Shown: piece after piece, positions 22,587 to 34,500 of the stretch | Numbering within the stretch: the first letter of the stretch is position 1 | How the letters are laid out: every line of letters begins with the position of its first letter | The notes under the pieces: model-generated | Told to the model about the DNA's origin: nothing | Database searches by the model: none | What the model saw: the letters and a program-made list of their open reading frames with translations, nothing else | NCBI GenBank assembly: GCA_029168955.1 | Contig: JAPDOI010000213.1 | Coordinates: 1,110,001 to 1,174,000 of the forward strand | Origin: Aplectana chamaeleonis | Taxonomy: Eukaryota > Nematoda > Chromadorea > Rhabditida > Cosmocercidae | Direction of reading: 5' to 3' | DNA length: 64,000 nt | Made by a program: the position numbers and the translations under genes

Positions 22587-25500
22587 TCACAGCATAGGTG
22601 GCATTAGTATTTCCCGTAATGCAGGATCGTCACATGCTTCAGCAGCCGTCTGACCATCACTATTTCTTATTGCTCGATCAGCCCCCTTACAGATCAACAC
22701 TTCTGCTGCAGCCTGACGATGACAGTACGCAGCTGAAAACAAAATTACGTTACACAGCATCACATCACATCAACGCCGCTCCCTCCGTTTTACTTTCACT
22801 CTCTCGCTATATCTAACCTTCGCTGCACATACGCACGCGAACAGGCCGTGGGGATTCCATTTAAAAGCAGCCTTTAGCCAAACATAAACAATATGTAGTA
22901 TAACACAACACAACATGACATAACATAACGTGTAACGTAGCATAACATGACAACACGACACAAAATAGCATGACACGGCAATATTCAAAGGCAGCATTCA
23001 CGCTCGTAGACGTGTTCGAGATAACTAGGGAAATAGAATGGTATGGCTCAGATTACAACGCCTACGCATTTTCGAAGCGTGAAAAACGACCCACAAGGCC
23101 GCTACACGAGTATTTGCCGTTCTTCTCCAAAAGAGGGGTGCTGGACCATTCCCAGCGCCGGCACAATAGGTAAACCACATACATCAACGATTGTGGAAAT
23201 GGCCCAGCACCCCTGTTTTGGTGGAGGAAAGCAAAGACGGGGGGGGGGGGGGGGGCAAAGAAATACAGAGACGGAGCCAACCTCTTACTCGTGTAGCGGC
23301 ATTGTGGGTTGTGTTGTTTTTGACGCTTCAAAATATGTAAGCGTTGTGTTCTGTGCCATACCATACTGTTTCCGTACTCAACTCAATCACGTTTACGAGC
23401 GTATATGCTGAATTTAAGAGAACAGAAAACAGCTCACCGAAATGAAGTGGTGTATTGCCTTCCGGATCTACCGCGTTTACATCAGCACCTTTGGAGACCA
23501 ACAAATTCACCACCTTGTCGCAACCAGAATCAATAGCCCAGTGCAGGGCAGTCATCTGAAGCTTTTTTCATTATACAAGTTCAGAAAACACAGTGCAGCC
23601 GAGATGTCGTACGTTCGTGCCGTGGCAGTGTGGAGGAAAGAAGATCACCTCCGTGCAAACCGACGTCAATCCCTCCGCGGAGAGGGTTTTTGTCATGGGA
23701 GAGGTGCTGGCTGGCTGCAGCTCTCCTGAGGATTCTTCTACAAATGGCCGGCGTCGAAAGGAATCCAGGACCCGCGAAGAAGAAGGAGTACCCATGTGCC
23801 ACATGCGACAGAGATGTCAATTGGTATGGAACCAGCGTCCAATGTTTTGGATGCCAAAGGTGGGTGCACTTCTCTTGTTCGGGTCTCAGTTCTGTGAGGC
23901 ACCACGATTCTTCCTTTCGTTGTATTGTGTGCTCCGCCTCCAGTAACTCAAATTCCTCATCTACCAACCGCCCTCTATCTATTGTACACATCAATCTAAA
24001 CGGCCTTCGGACCAAGCTTTCTGAATTATCTCTCTTTGCCCGTACTCATCACCCGGATGTTATCATGGTCCAGGAGACCAAACTCTCTCCCTCTGCTGCC
24101 TCTAGACATCCACACATCCCGGGCTATACTGCATATCATACTCCTAGGTCATCTCAAGGAGGCGGAGTCTCTACTTTTGTTCTGTCCTCTCTTCCCTCTC
24201 ACATTAATCCAAACACTCCAGTGGATGGCACTCTCGAGTACATCCCCATCCATCTACCTCTTAAAACACCACTTTCTATTTTTAATATATATGTCCCTCC
24301 TTCTTCCTCTTGTCACTCAACATACAATCCTATCCCCCTTCTCAAGCAGCTGTATGACTGCTCTCTTTCTCCCTCAATTGTCTTTGCGGGTGACTTCAAT
24401 GCGCACACGTTCTGCTCGTCGCTTGATTCTGATGCTAGAGGAAGTGACGTCGAAGAATGGGCGGAGGAGGGCCATCTGGTTATCTTAAACGATGGCCAGC
24501 CCACTCGTCTCCCTGCCAACAGCCGATCATCTAGCCCAGACATCTCCCTCGTCTCTTCCAACCTCTCTAATGCCTGCTCTTGGTCGACATCCACAACTCT
24601 TTCCAGGGATCACATCCCTGTCTTTGTCGATATTGATCTCTCTAACTCTCTTGCTCCCTATACAGGTGTTGGTCATCGTTCTTATCTTAATTTAGGCCTT
24701 GCAGACTGGAGCCTGTTCAGGAAGGTTGCGCTCCGCCAAGCGGCTGATTATCCGTGGAATGGCGATGTACACCAGAAGGAGCGCCACCTATCTGATGCTA
24801 TCTTGAAGGCTATGAAAGCTGCGATCCCTGAAGGCCGCGTTAAGACCTTCTTTCCCAGTATCACCAGGGAAACACTGCAGAAGATAAGGACAAGGGACGC
24901 AAAGAGAGCCGCAGATCATCTTGACCCAGACATCGCTGCGCTGGATGATGAGATCAGGAAGGACCTTGACAGGCACAAGAAGGAAACTTGGGAAAAGTTC
25001 ACTGAGAAGATGAACTTGGAGGAGACTGAGCAGAAATGATGCAGCAGCAAAGTGGAAGGCCTTGAAAAGGGTCTCCGGAAAGTTCACCTCCGCCGACAAT
25101 GCCACGATTGAATTTGAAGAAGGAGTCTTCAAACCAGGGAAGGAGACCGCAAATGCCCTTGGGAAGCATTTTTTCATCACTAGAACCAAAAGAGAGAAAA
25201 AGAACAGAATAACTGTACGGGAACTCTGTAAGTTGCCCCTCATGGATGTAGATGATGCAGTCACGCCTGCACAGGTCGAGAAGTCGATAAAGGAGATGAG
25301 CAACTCGAAGGCATTAGGGCCAGACGGTTTGAGCCCTGCATTCCTGAAGAGACTGCCCAGTGAACTACTGCCCTTTATTGCTGACGTCATGAATACATCG
25401 TTTCGCACATGTACTTTACCCCAAAATTGGAAAGTGGCTCGTGTTATTCCACTGCCGAAGCCGGGAAAGTCACCATCCACGGCTAAAGGGTACCGGCCGA

Positions 25501-28500
25501 TCAGTCTGCTCTCACCCATCGCCAAAATTGCCGAAAAACTGGTCGTGGAGGAGCTTGCCGAGCATAACAGCCAACAGCAGCACCAACATGGTTTCCGTAA
25601 ATTACATTCCACCACTACGGTCTTGTTGGAAATTGTAAGCTATGTGCTGGACGGCTTCAATGCCATCAAACCCCAACGTACTGTTGGTGTGGCCCTCGAC
25701 TTAACAAAGGCATTTGACACTGTCAATCTAGGCCTACTATCAGAGAGTCTGTTGAAGTCTACCATCAAGCCATGGCAGAAGCGGTGGATAACTGCCTTCA
25801 CTAAAGGACGTCGGGCAAATGCTGCACTTTTCAGTTTATATCTAGAAGATCTGCCCGTTCCCCCTCAAGACATCAAGGTCGTTGCATACGCGGATGATAT
25901 TACTATTCTGTGCCTAAATCGCGACATTAAGGTAGCCACCAGTAAGATCAATGACTACTTGATCGAGCTGAAATGTTTCTTCGATCGCAAAATGCTCACA
26001 GTATCTGCCTCCAAATCATCCGTCACCGTCTTTTCCACTGATAATGCAGAGCACAGTGCCCATCCTATGGTGAAATGGGACGAAACTCAATTGCAGGCTA
26101 CCCGATTCCCCAAGCTGCTTGGACTCGTGTTGGATCCTTCGTTGAGGTTTCATAAAAACACTGAGCAGAAGCAAGCTGCAAAGAAAACAAGACTCAACGT
26201 CCTGCGTGCTCTCGGTGGAACGTCCTGGGGATGCAATAAAGAAACGATCCTGACCACGTATAAGGCTATTGTGCAACCCGCCTTGGAGTATGCTGCGCCA
26301 GTCTGGCAGCACATCGTGTCGGACACCTCTTGGTCCAAGCTGCAGCGCGTCCAAAATTGTGCTCTGCGAATTGCAACAGGCTGTTCTAAAAGCTCTCCAA
26401 TAGAGCACTTACATGCCGAAGCTCGCATATTGCCAGTTAGAGACCACTGCCAACTCCAGGCGCAACAAATGTACATTAACATCGTGAAGCAGCCGAATCA
26501 TCCATCGCGAAGAGTACTAAACCCGGTGAGAGAGAGATGTATCAGAAAGCCTTTTGCTGATGCTCCGTCGAAAGTAGATGTGCAGAGATGGACCGAAGCA
26601 CAACAATAACGCCTCCGTCTCTTGCGCGCGGAGCATACCCGATTCGTGAAGGAACACTTGAGCAGAGTTGCCGTAAACTCCATCTTGGGAGTCGCGCCTC
26701 CAAAGGTCTGCGAGACAGAGATGGAACTCGGCAGGCGTGCCAGGTGCACCCTTGCATCGTTACGCTGTGGACACTCCCCCATGCTTATGTAATACTTGCA
26801 TAGGATTGACAACAGCAAACCTGACGAGTGTCCTGATTGCGGTAGTCAAGGGCGTACTACTGCGCACCTGTTCAATTGCCCGAAGAGACCGACTACATTG
26901 ACGACAATGGATCTGTGGACGAACCCAGTGCTAGTGGCCGAGTTTCTGAACCTATGACATAACCCCTCTCTGTGGCTGCAAAGAAGAAGAAGAAGAAAAC
27001 ACAGTTTTCAGTGCTTCTCGCCGCGGCGGAACTCGCAGGAGAACAGCCACAGGCCATTTACCCGTCGCGCGCTCAGCGAGACATCGATGAATCGTCACGT
27101 TTATTGTGGCAGAGTGGAGCCGCAGCGAGATCTGCAGACATGGCCTGCCCTAAGGCAGCGTCCATACGTTTCGAGGGCGCGCGATTACGCAAAATCGATG
27201 CTTATCGAGGGCACACGATTTCCCAGCCGCTAACGCGCGCTTACGCTCGCTTTCGCGCGCTCACGCCCGCTACCGCGCATTTACGCCTGCTCTCGCTCGC
27301 TCACGACTAAATTGGGAGAGATACAGCCACTTTCAAGCCATTTGCTTTATCCCTCGACCAATAAAAGCCAAACCTACCTCAAAACCAATGTTCTCTTGCC
27401 TGATACGCCTACCAAGACCATCCCAAACTGAGATGAATGCGCATCAAACGAGTCGATTCGAGTGAGCGATCACCAGGTCAAGCTATTTCAATCGAAACAA
27501 CACGAGTCGGGATGCATTTTCCAGTGTCTTTCTGCCTGTGCGGGCGCCTATCAGCGTTGGAGAGCGAGCGTTCTCGCCACGTATGGACGGAGCCTAAAGG
27601 TCGCTGCTGTCCCATGATCACCGCGCGCGTAACGCTGCGCACCTCCATTCTTATCGCGCGCAACGCTCTTGACAACTCGTTGACGAGCAGCTCATCCCCC
27701 CGCCAGTTTGAGCACGAAGCCTAATCGCAGCCCACCTCAGGGTTTCTGAAGTTTGAATGTGTTAGCTTCTTCAGTCACTTGCACCAACTTAAGAATTTCG
27801 CCCATCCAGGGCTTTTGACTCCCCGCGGAAAATCGGGTAGTTTCATACCGACGGGGATGAATTGCTGGGCAGTCTTCTAAACTCAGGCGAAAAGAGTCTT
27901 GCTTGACCCCATTGAACTCGATCGGGGATCACTTCTTATAACCTCTCGAAGAGTGTATAAATATGTTCTATGCACTCCGAATATCAAATGACGAACTTAC
28001 ACCTAGATGTTGATCAGCAGAATTCAGCAATTCCGGGCGGCGGCCAAGTATTTCCATGACTGTTTTGTCATCATCCGCCTTCGCTGCTGAGAACCACAAC
28101 AGCGACTCGCGATCCTTCACTGACAACGTGCTGCTCTCCGACGATTCACTCTAGAAAAAATTCTTTCCATCACTGACTAAGGTTTACCTCGAATTTCCCG
28201 AGGGCTTTTATACAACCATGTGTTGACAGTTGCAGGTATGGGACACAGCATTTGTATCCCGTTTTCCAAATACGCTAGATGCCTCAGAGATTTGCAGGAG
28301 ATTAGGGGTACGAAAATGGCAACTTTTAGAGCGTTCAAAAAACCTGTCTTGGATTGAGCTTAAAACTTTTTTCTAGGGGTTGATTTGGGTGCTCATTACG
28401 AATCTGAGGCCCATTTGTCAATATTTGAGAAAATTTCAATTGATTTGGTCCGGAGCTTCAAAATGGGGAAAAACTTGCTGCCCAAACGCGACTTGTCACG

Positions 28501-31500
28501 ATTTCGAGAATGCTATGACCATATCGTCTAGAACCTTCTACATAGGTGTTATTCGTGCTGCCTAACACGAATCTGCAGCCCGCTTACTCATTTTCAATGA
28601 TTACGATAGGTTACAATGGGAATACGGTAGCTTGGTCAGTCTCAGATTTAGCTCAAAAAATTTCTGTGGGTGTTATTTGAGCGCTGAACACAAATTTGAG
28701 GTCCATTTCTCGATTTCCAGAATTTTACGGCAAGTAAAGCTAGTTAAAAAAAACATGCCTACCTTAACCTACAGTAACCTTGAGTCTGGTGAGGAATAGA
28801 CCACAGATTCGGGTTCAGCGCCCCAAATAACCCCCAATTAAAGGTTTGAAGCCGAATCCAAAATTGAAAATGCCATTTTTTCGAATCCCGCAGCCACTTA
28901 GCAAATTTGAAGCACCGGACAGTTATGTAGATTTAATTTGGACGATTGAAAACTGCACAATTAGATTGGTGGAACAACAACATTAATGTCACGCCCAGAG
29001 AACCCACCTCAAGCGTAGGACGACTGGGCCGAATACCAAAACCTTGTGATGAAGACTTGGTGGTCACATCCCAGCCCAAATTCATGGCCACCATTTTGGC
29101 GACATACCTAAATAAAACATGAATTTCAGAACAAAGGTATCCAACTGAAAAAGTGGCCCGTCCGGAACATTTCGAGAAGCACTCACGTTTTCATGGCCAC
29201 ATCGCGGGGCATGTTCTTCAGATTTGCCCATGCATCGTACTTCAATTTACCTTTGACATCGAAAAATGATGGCCGCTCTTCTTCTTCTGAAATGAATTCG
29301 GTAACTTGAAATCAGGCTAAATAGGGGGACAGAGGCTCTCTTCACACCGAGGGAGGAGTTGTCCCATTTTTGCAGTTTGAAACGTCACGCTACTCAATGC
29401 GAACGAAGCGGTCCCGAGTGGAATTAGAGCCGCAAAGGCAGGACAACTCCTCCCTCGCTGTGTAGAGAGCCCCTGTCCCCTAAATAGGCATCAGGATTCT
29501 TCTATTCAGATTAGGATGACGCTTGCACGTTTCGGGCAGGGAAATGCCGAAAGAAATGGCTATGGATAGATATACAGTTACAAAATTCTTCTTCTTCTTC
29601 TTTGCAGCCACAGAGAGGGGTTTCGTCATAGGTTCAGAAACTCGGCCACTAGCGTATGGTTCGTCCACAGATCCATTGTCGTTATGAACAGGTGCGCAGT
29701 AGTATGCTCTTGACTACCGCAATCAGGGCACTCGTCAGGTTTGCTGTTATCAATCCTATGCAAATATGACATAAGCATGGGGGAATGTCCACAGCGTAAC
29801 GATGCAAGGGTGCACCTGGCACGCCTGCCAAGTTCCATCTCTGTCTCGCTGACCTGCGGAGGTGCGACTCCCAGGATGGAGTTTATGGCAACTCTGCTCA
29901 AGTGTTCCTTCACGAATCGGGTATGCTCCGCGCGCAAGAGACGGAGGCGTTCTTGTTGTGCTTCGGTCCATCTCTGCACATCTACTTTCGACGGAGCATC
30001 AGCGAAAGGTTTTCTGATACATCTCTCTCTCTCACCGGGTTTAGTACTCTTCGCGATGTATGATTCGGCTGCTTCATGATGTTGATGTACATTTGTTGCG
30101 CCAGGAGTTGGCAGTGGTCTCTAAGCTGGCAATATGCGAGCTTAGGCGTGTAAGTGCTCAACTGGAGAGCTTTCAGAACAGCCACTTGCAATTCTCAGAG
30201 CACAATTTTGGACGCGCTGCAGCTTGGACCAAGATGAGTCCAACACGTTGTGCTGCCAGACTGGCGCAGCATACTCCTAAGCGGGTTGCACAACAGCCTT
30301 ATAAGTGGTCAGGATCGTTTCTTTATTGCATCCCCAGGACGTTCCACCGAGAGCACGCAGGACGTTGAGTCTTGTTTTCACTGTGGCTTGCTGCTGCTCA
30401 GTGTTCTTATGAAACTTCAACGAAGGATCCAACACGAGTCCAAGTAGCTTGGGGAATCGGGTGGCCGGAAATTGAGTTTCGTCCCATTTCACCAGGGGAA
30501 ATTCCGAGAAAATCATCGCAAATAGAGTGAACAAGTAAATTGTCACAAAAACAGCAACGTATGCGGAAACGCACCCGAAAATTATCGCAGCCGGGTGGAA
30601 ATTCTCGACCACAGACAAACGATGACGACGGTGGTTAAATATTGATGAGGAAAGGTGAGGTTACATCTCCGATACTACGGTTGGAACAGCAAACTTTTAA
30701 GAGCAACTGGGAGCTTCTGAGCTCCGAGACATGATATTTTGCTAAATCTGTTCCTCACCCTGGAACTTTCGATGAGAAATCAGCAATTTGGAGCTCATAA
30801 GCCCAAAAAGTGGCTATGTCGCACGGCATCCTAATCCGCCAAATCGTCGAGATCACAATAAACCAATGTACCTTTGTTGCTAACTGTGGTGCCAACGATG
30901 CGATGTCATTCTTGCTGTCCGACTACTGATCGGAAAGCACCGCGAGACACGGAAGACGCTCCACCAAGCCTCGCATGACGCGATCTGGTTTGCTTTGCGA
31001 CAACACTGTAACTTGGAGGAACTAGTCTTCTTCTTCTTATCAGCCACATCGGAGTTTCTTCTCATAGGCGTAGAAAGGTGGCCACATCACACGGCTTGTT
31101 CCACATATCACGAGCAGACAGAGAAGTAGTTCTGGCAGAGGATGAAAATAAATGTAGTGAATCATGACCAGCAATATGACAGTCAGGACATTGATCAGGG
31201 ACCGACTCGTCGATCCTATGTGCGTAGGCTTTGAGGTACGAAGAGTGACCGCAGCGTAGACCCGCTAGAGTGAGCGGGAGCGTCTGGGCAGAGTCTTCCA
31301 GCTGTCATCGACCGTAGGAGGCACAGTACCAAGGATGGGATTGTGAAGGGCACAGGACAGGTATTCAGACACGAATCTGGTGTGTTCAATTTGCTGCAGC
31401 CTCTTCCTTGTGAGTTCAGAGGTAGCCCATCTTTGACGATCCAATGTAGAAATAGCAGTATGGAGCGGTGTGCGAATATTACGGGGATGAGGATCAGATG

Positions 31501-34500
31501 ACAGGATTGGTTAGTTGGGATGTGCGGCATTCTTGATTTGACAGGAAGTACGGCACATTTTTGATGAAGATGGGATATAGGTGTTGACTTTGGGCAGCCA
31601 GTGATGACACGTAGAGCAGTATTTTGTACGCGTTGAAGCTTGCTCCAAGAGGCATCCGACAGGTGTCTAGTCCATATCGGAGCTCCATACTCCAGAGTAG
31701 GCCGTATCATGGCCTTACACGTTGTGCGTAGAACTTCCTTTGTGCTACCCCAAGTGGTGCCCGCCAAAGCACGGAGGATGTTATTTCGCGTGTTAGCAGT
31801 TGCGGCTCGGATGCGCGTGTTCTCGTGAAAGCGCAGTGAGGGGTCTAGGAAGACTCCAAGTAGCCGAGGGTGCTTAGACAGGGGCAGCCGATTGCCTTCC
31901 CAAAAAACCCCGGGATGCAGTTGATGCTCAGCCGTTGCAGTAGTGCACAGAGTAACGCTAGACTTTGAAGGAGAGACCTTTAGCTGCTTCGATTCGAGGA
32001 ATTTGGCCAGGCTGCAGAGGTATTTGTTCATCTCCGCAGTGGCACGGTCGATAACAGGGTCTGTACATACAATTGTGATGTCATCAGCATACAGACATAG
32101 ATGGATGTTGGGTGGCGGCTTCGGAATATCGGATAGATACAGAGAGAATAGGCTTGGTGACAATACTCCATCTTGAGGAACGCCTGCCTTCAGGGGAACC
32201 GACCTCGACAAGTGTCCGTCGAACTTCACACGTATGGAGCGGTTGTTGACGAATTTATCAGTCCATCGTTTACACCAGTCGGGCATATTACAGTCCAGAA
32301 TCGATTTTGACAACAATGAAGTGCTGACATTGTCGAAAGCGGAAGTCAAATCGACTGCTACGACCAGACTTCTGCCGGCGGGAGCTATCCCATTGAAACC
32401 GGCGATGATGTGTTCAGTAATTGACGTTAGTGCGGTGATGGTGGAGTGCGCCTTTTTGAAGCCATGCTGATGGACGTTCTGCTGTAGTGCGCCTTGGAGA
32501 TGCGGATTTATAATTTTTTCCGCCAGCTTAGCGATAGGGGATAATAGGGATATGGGACGATGTGACGTGGCTTTATCCTCTGGTTTGCCAGGCTTGGGGG
32601 TGGGGAGAACAAGAGTTTGTTTCCAACGAGCAGGTATAATACCACTACTAAACGACGAATAGATAAGATCACTGAGTAACTCGGCATATTGTTCCGGCAA
32701 ATGCTTCAAGTGAACGGCTGAGATGCAGTCAGGTCCCTCTGCCTTTGAGTTCTTCATTGATTTGATAATGGCAGTGACAGTAGAAGCAGTTATAGCAGGT
32801 ACGTCCCGGCGACTGAGGTTCCTGATCGCACGTAAGGTACATCTGTGTTGCTTATCACGTCGTGAAGAGGCAGAAGCATAGTTTTTCAAGCTGGCAGGCA
32901 GCCTTATATCCGAATTCAAATCTGCCCGAGGGGAATTCAAGCATGTTGCGCGCAGGTGCAATCTTCTTTCCAGATAGTCGTTTGAGGATGCTCCACGCCT
33001 GTTTGCTATCAGTCGCAAAGTTGATGGATTCGGTGTACTCTCTCCAGCGTTTCTGCTTGTGGTCATTCAGCACTTCGGAGATCTCCTCGGATAATTGAGA
33101 AATGCACGGATCAGAGGGGTCACTTCTGCGTCGGTCGTACCGTTGAGTGATTAGCTCCAGGGCTTCCTTTGGTACGTTAGGGTGAAACGTTCTCACGCGA
33201 CCGGTCGGGATAGCTATTCTGGAGGCATCGCATATGGTGTCGACGACGAATTTCTCCTTGTCATGTACCGAGCCAGCTAGCGGATAATTGGCTACCCGGC
33301 TGAGTAGCACCTCTTTAAACAGGAACCAGTTAGCCTTACGATAATTAGTGTAACATTTGCTACGGGAGCCAGAAAAAGGTGCAAGCTGACTATTGAGAGA
33401 AAGATCCAATGATGTGCAAATAGGTACATGATCACTGCCCATTGCCACAGATGTGGACCAGCTGCAAGACATGACAAGAGAAGAGGAAACAAACGTGACA
33501 TCCGGTGAGGAGGGTCTGCCCGTCGACGGGAGACGAGTAGGAGAGTCCTCGTTTATAGGTATCAGGTCACAATCATCCGCAAAAAGCTCAAGTAGTTCTC
33601 CTCTGTCATCGGGATCTAGGGAGGAGAACCAGGAGGAGGAATGAGCATTAAAGTCACCAGCCACGACAACAGATGAAGATGAGAGGATTGCATATACATC
33701 ATATAGATATGGAGTGGGGTCAAATGAATTGGGACAAGAAGTGGATGGGGGAATGTAAACATTGATAATGTCTAGGGGACAACTTTGTAGTACAACATGA
33801 ACTCCTATACATTCAACAACATTATCATTAGGGAGTGCAATAAGATGAGAGGGAATAGATGATTTTACAAAAGTCGAGACGCCACCGCCATGTGATGTAC
33901 GGGGAATATGGTATGATGTATAGCCGGGGAGGCGGGGCTGAGAAGGGGAGGACACGCCAAGTTTGGTCTCCGGTAGGAGGATGACATCAGGTTGAGAGCG
34001 TTCAATGTACAATGTAAGTTCCATAAGATTGGCACGCAAGCCATTAATATTGAGTTGAAAATGTTGAGACTATGAAGAGGAACCGTAGAAGGTAAATTAA
34101 TACAAGACATACAACAATAGGCATCAGTGTAATCATTATAGCAAGTTAACCCCGAACACTTGAGGTGTACCCAGCCAAGGCAACCACCGCACTGGATGCT
34201 CGCATGTTGTGCCGACAATCCACAATGACGGCATGGATATCGCGGAGTCTTGTTTCGCGGTCCAGGATTCTTCTCAATGCCAGCTCGTAACAGTAGAATA
34301 CGAAGGAGTGTAGCAGCCAGCCATTTACACTACCACACAGAAAAAAACTCCTGCTGCCGAGATGTCGTACGTTCGTGCCGTGGCAGTGTGGAGGAAAGAA
34401 GATCGCCTCCGTGCAAACCGACGTCAACCCCTCCGAGAAGAGGGTTTTTGTCATGGGAGAGGTGCTGGTCGGCCGCAGCTCTCCTGAGGATTTTATTACA

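Larger units (their letters stand above)
23598..26998 (+). mobile_element. CR1/Jockey-like LINE, copy A1 (near full length, antisense in intron)
   Basis: The 5' end starts GCCGAGATGTCGTACGTTCG, shared with copy A3 (34356) and the fragment at 38196. The 3' end is an AAGAAGAAG tail after CTGTGGCTGCAAAG. The element encodes, in order, an NPGP motif, a PHD-like finger, an apurinic-type endonuclease, reverse transcriptase and a C-terminal CCHC-like motif. It is about 3.4 kb, antisense to the ACBD6-like gene, between its exons 5 and 6. Frame breaks near 25040, a stop at 26607 and an internal deletion make it inactive. Confidence 0.93.
31026..34328 (-). mobile_element. LINE family B, near full length
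   Basis: The 3' tail is AAGAAGAAGAAG after GTGGCTGAT (minus strand). The 5' end encodes WLAATLLRILLLRAGIEKNP GP, then a PHD-like finger, endonuclease and RT. It is clearly diverged from the A copies in both endonuclease and RT but has the same order of parts and the same tail type. It lies head to head with A3, with 27 bp between the recognisable 5' ends, inside intron 2 of the ACBD6-like gene. Confidence 0.92.

Noticed and set aside
24788..25615. 275-residue minus-strand frame
   Set aside because: Antisense shadow of the LINE A1 endonuclease/RT coding sequence.
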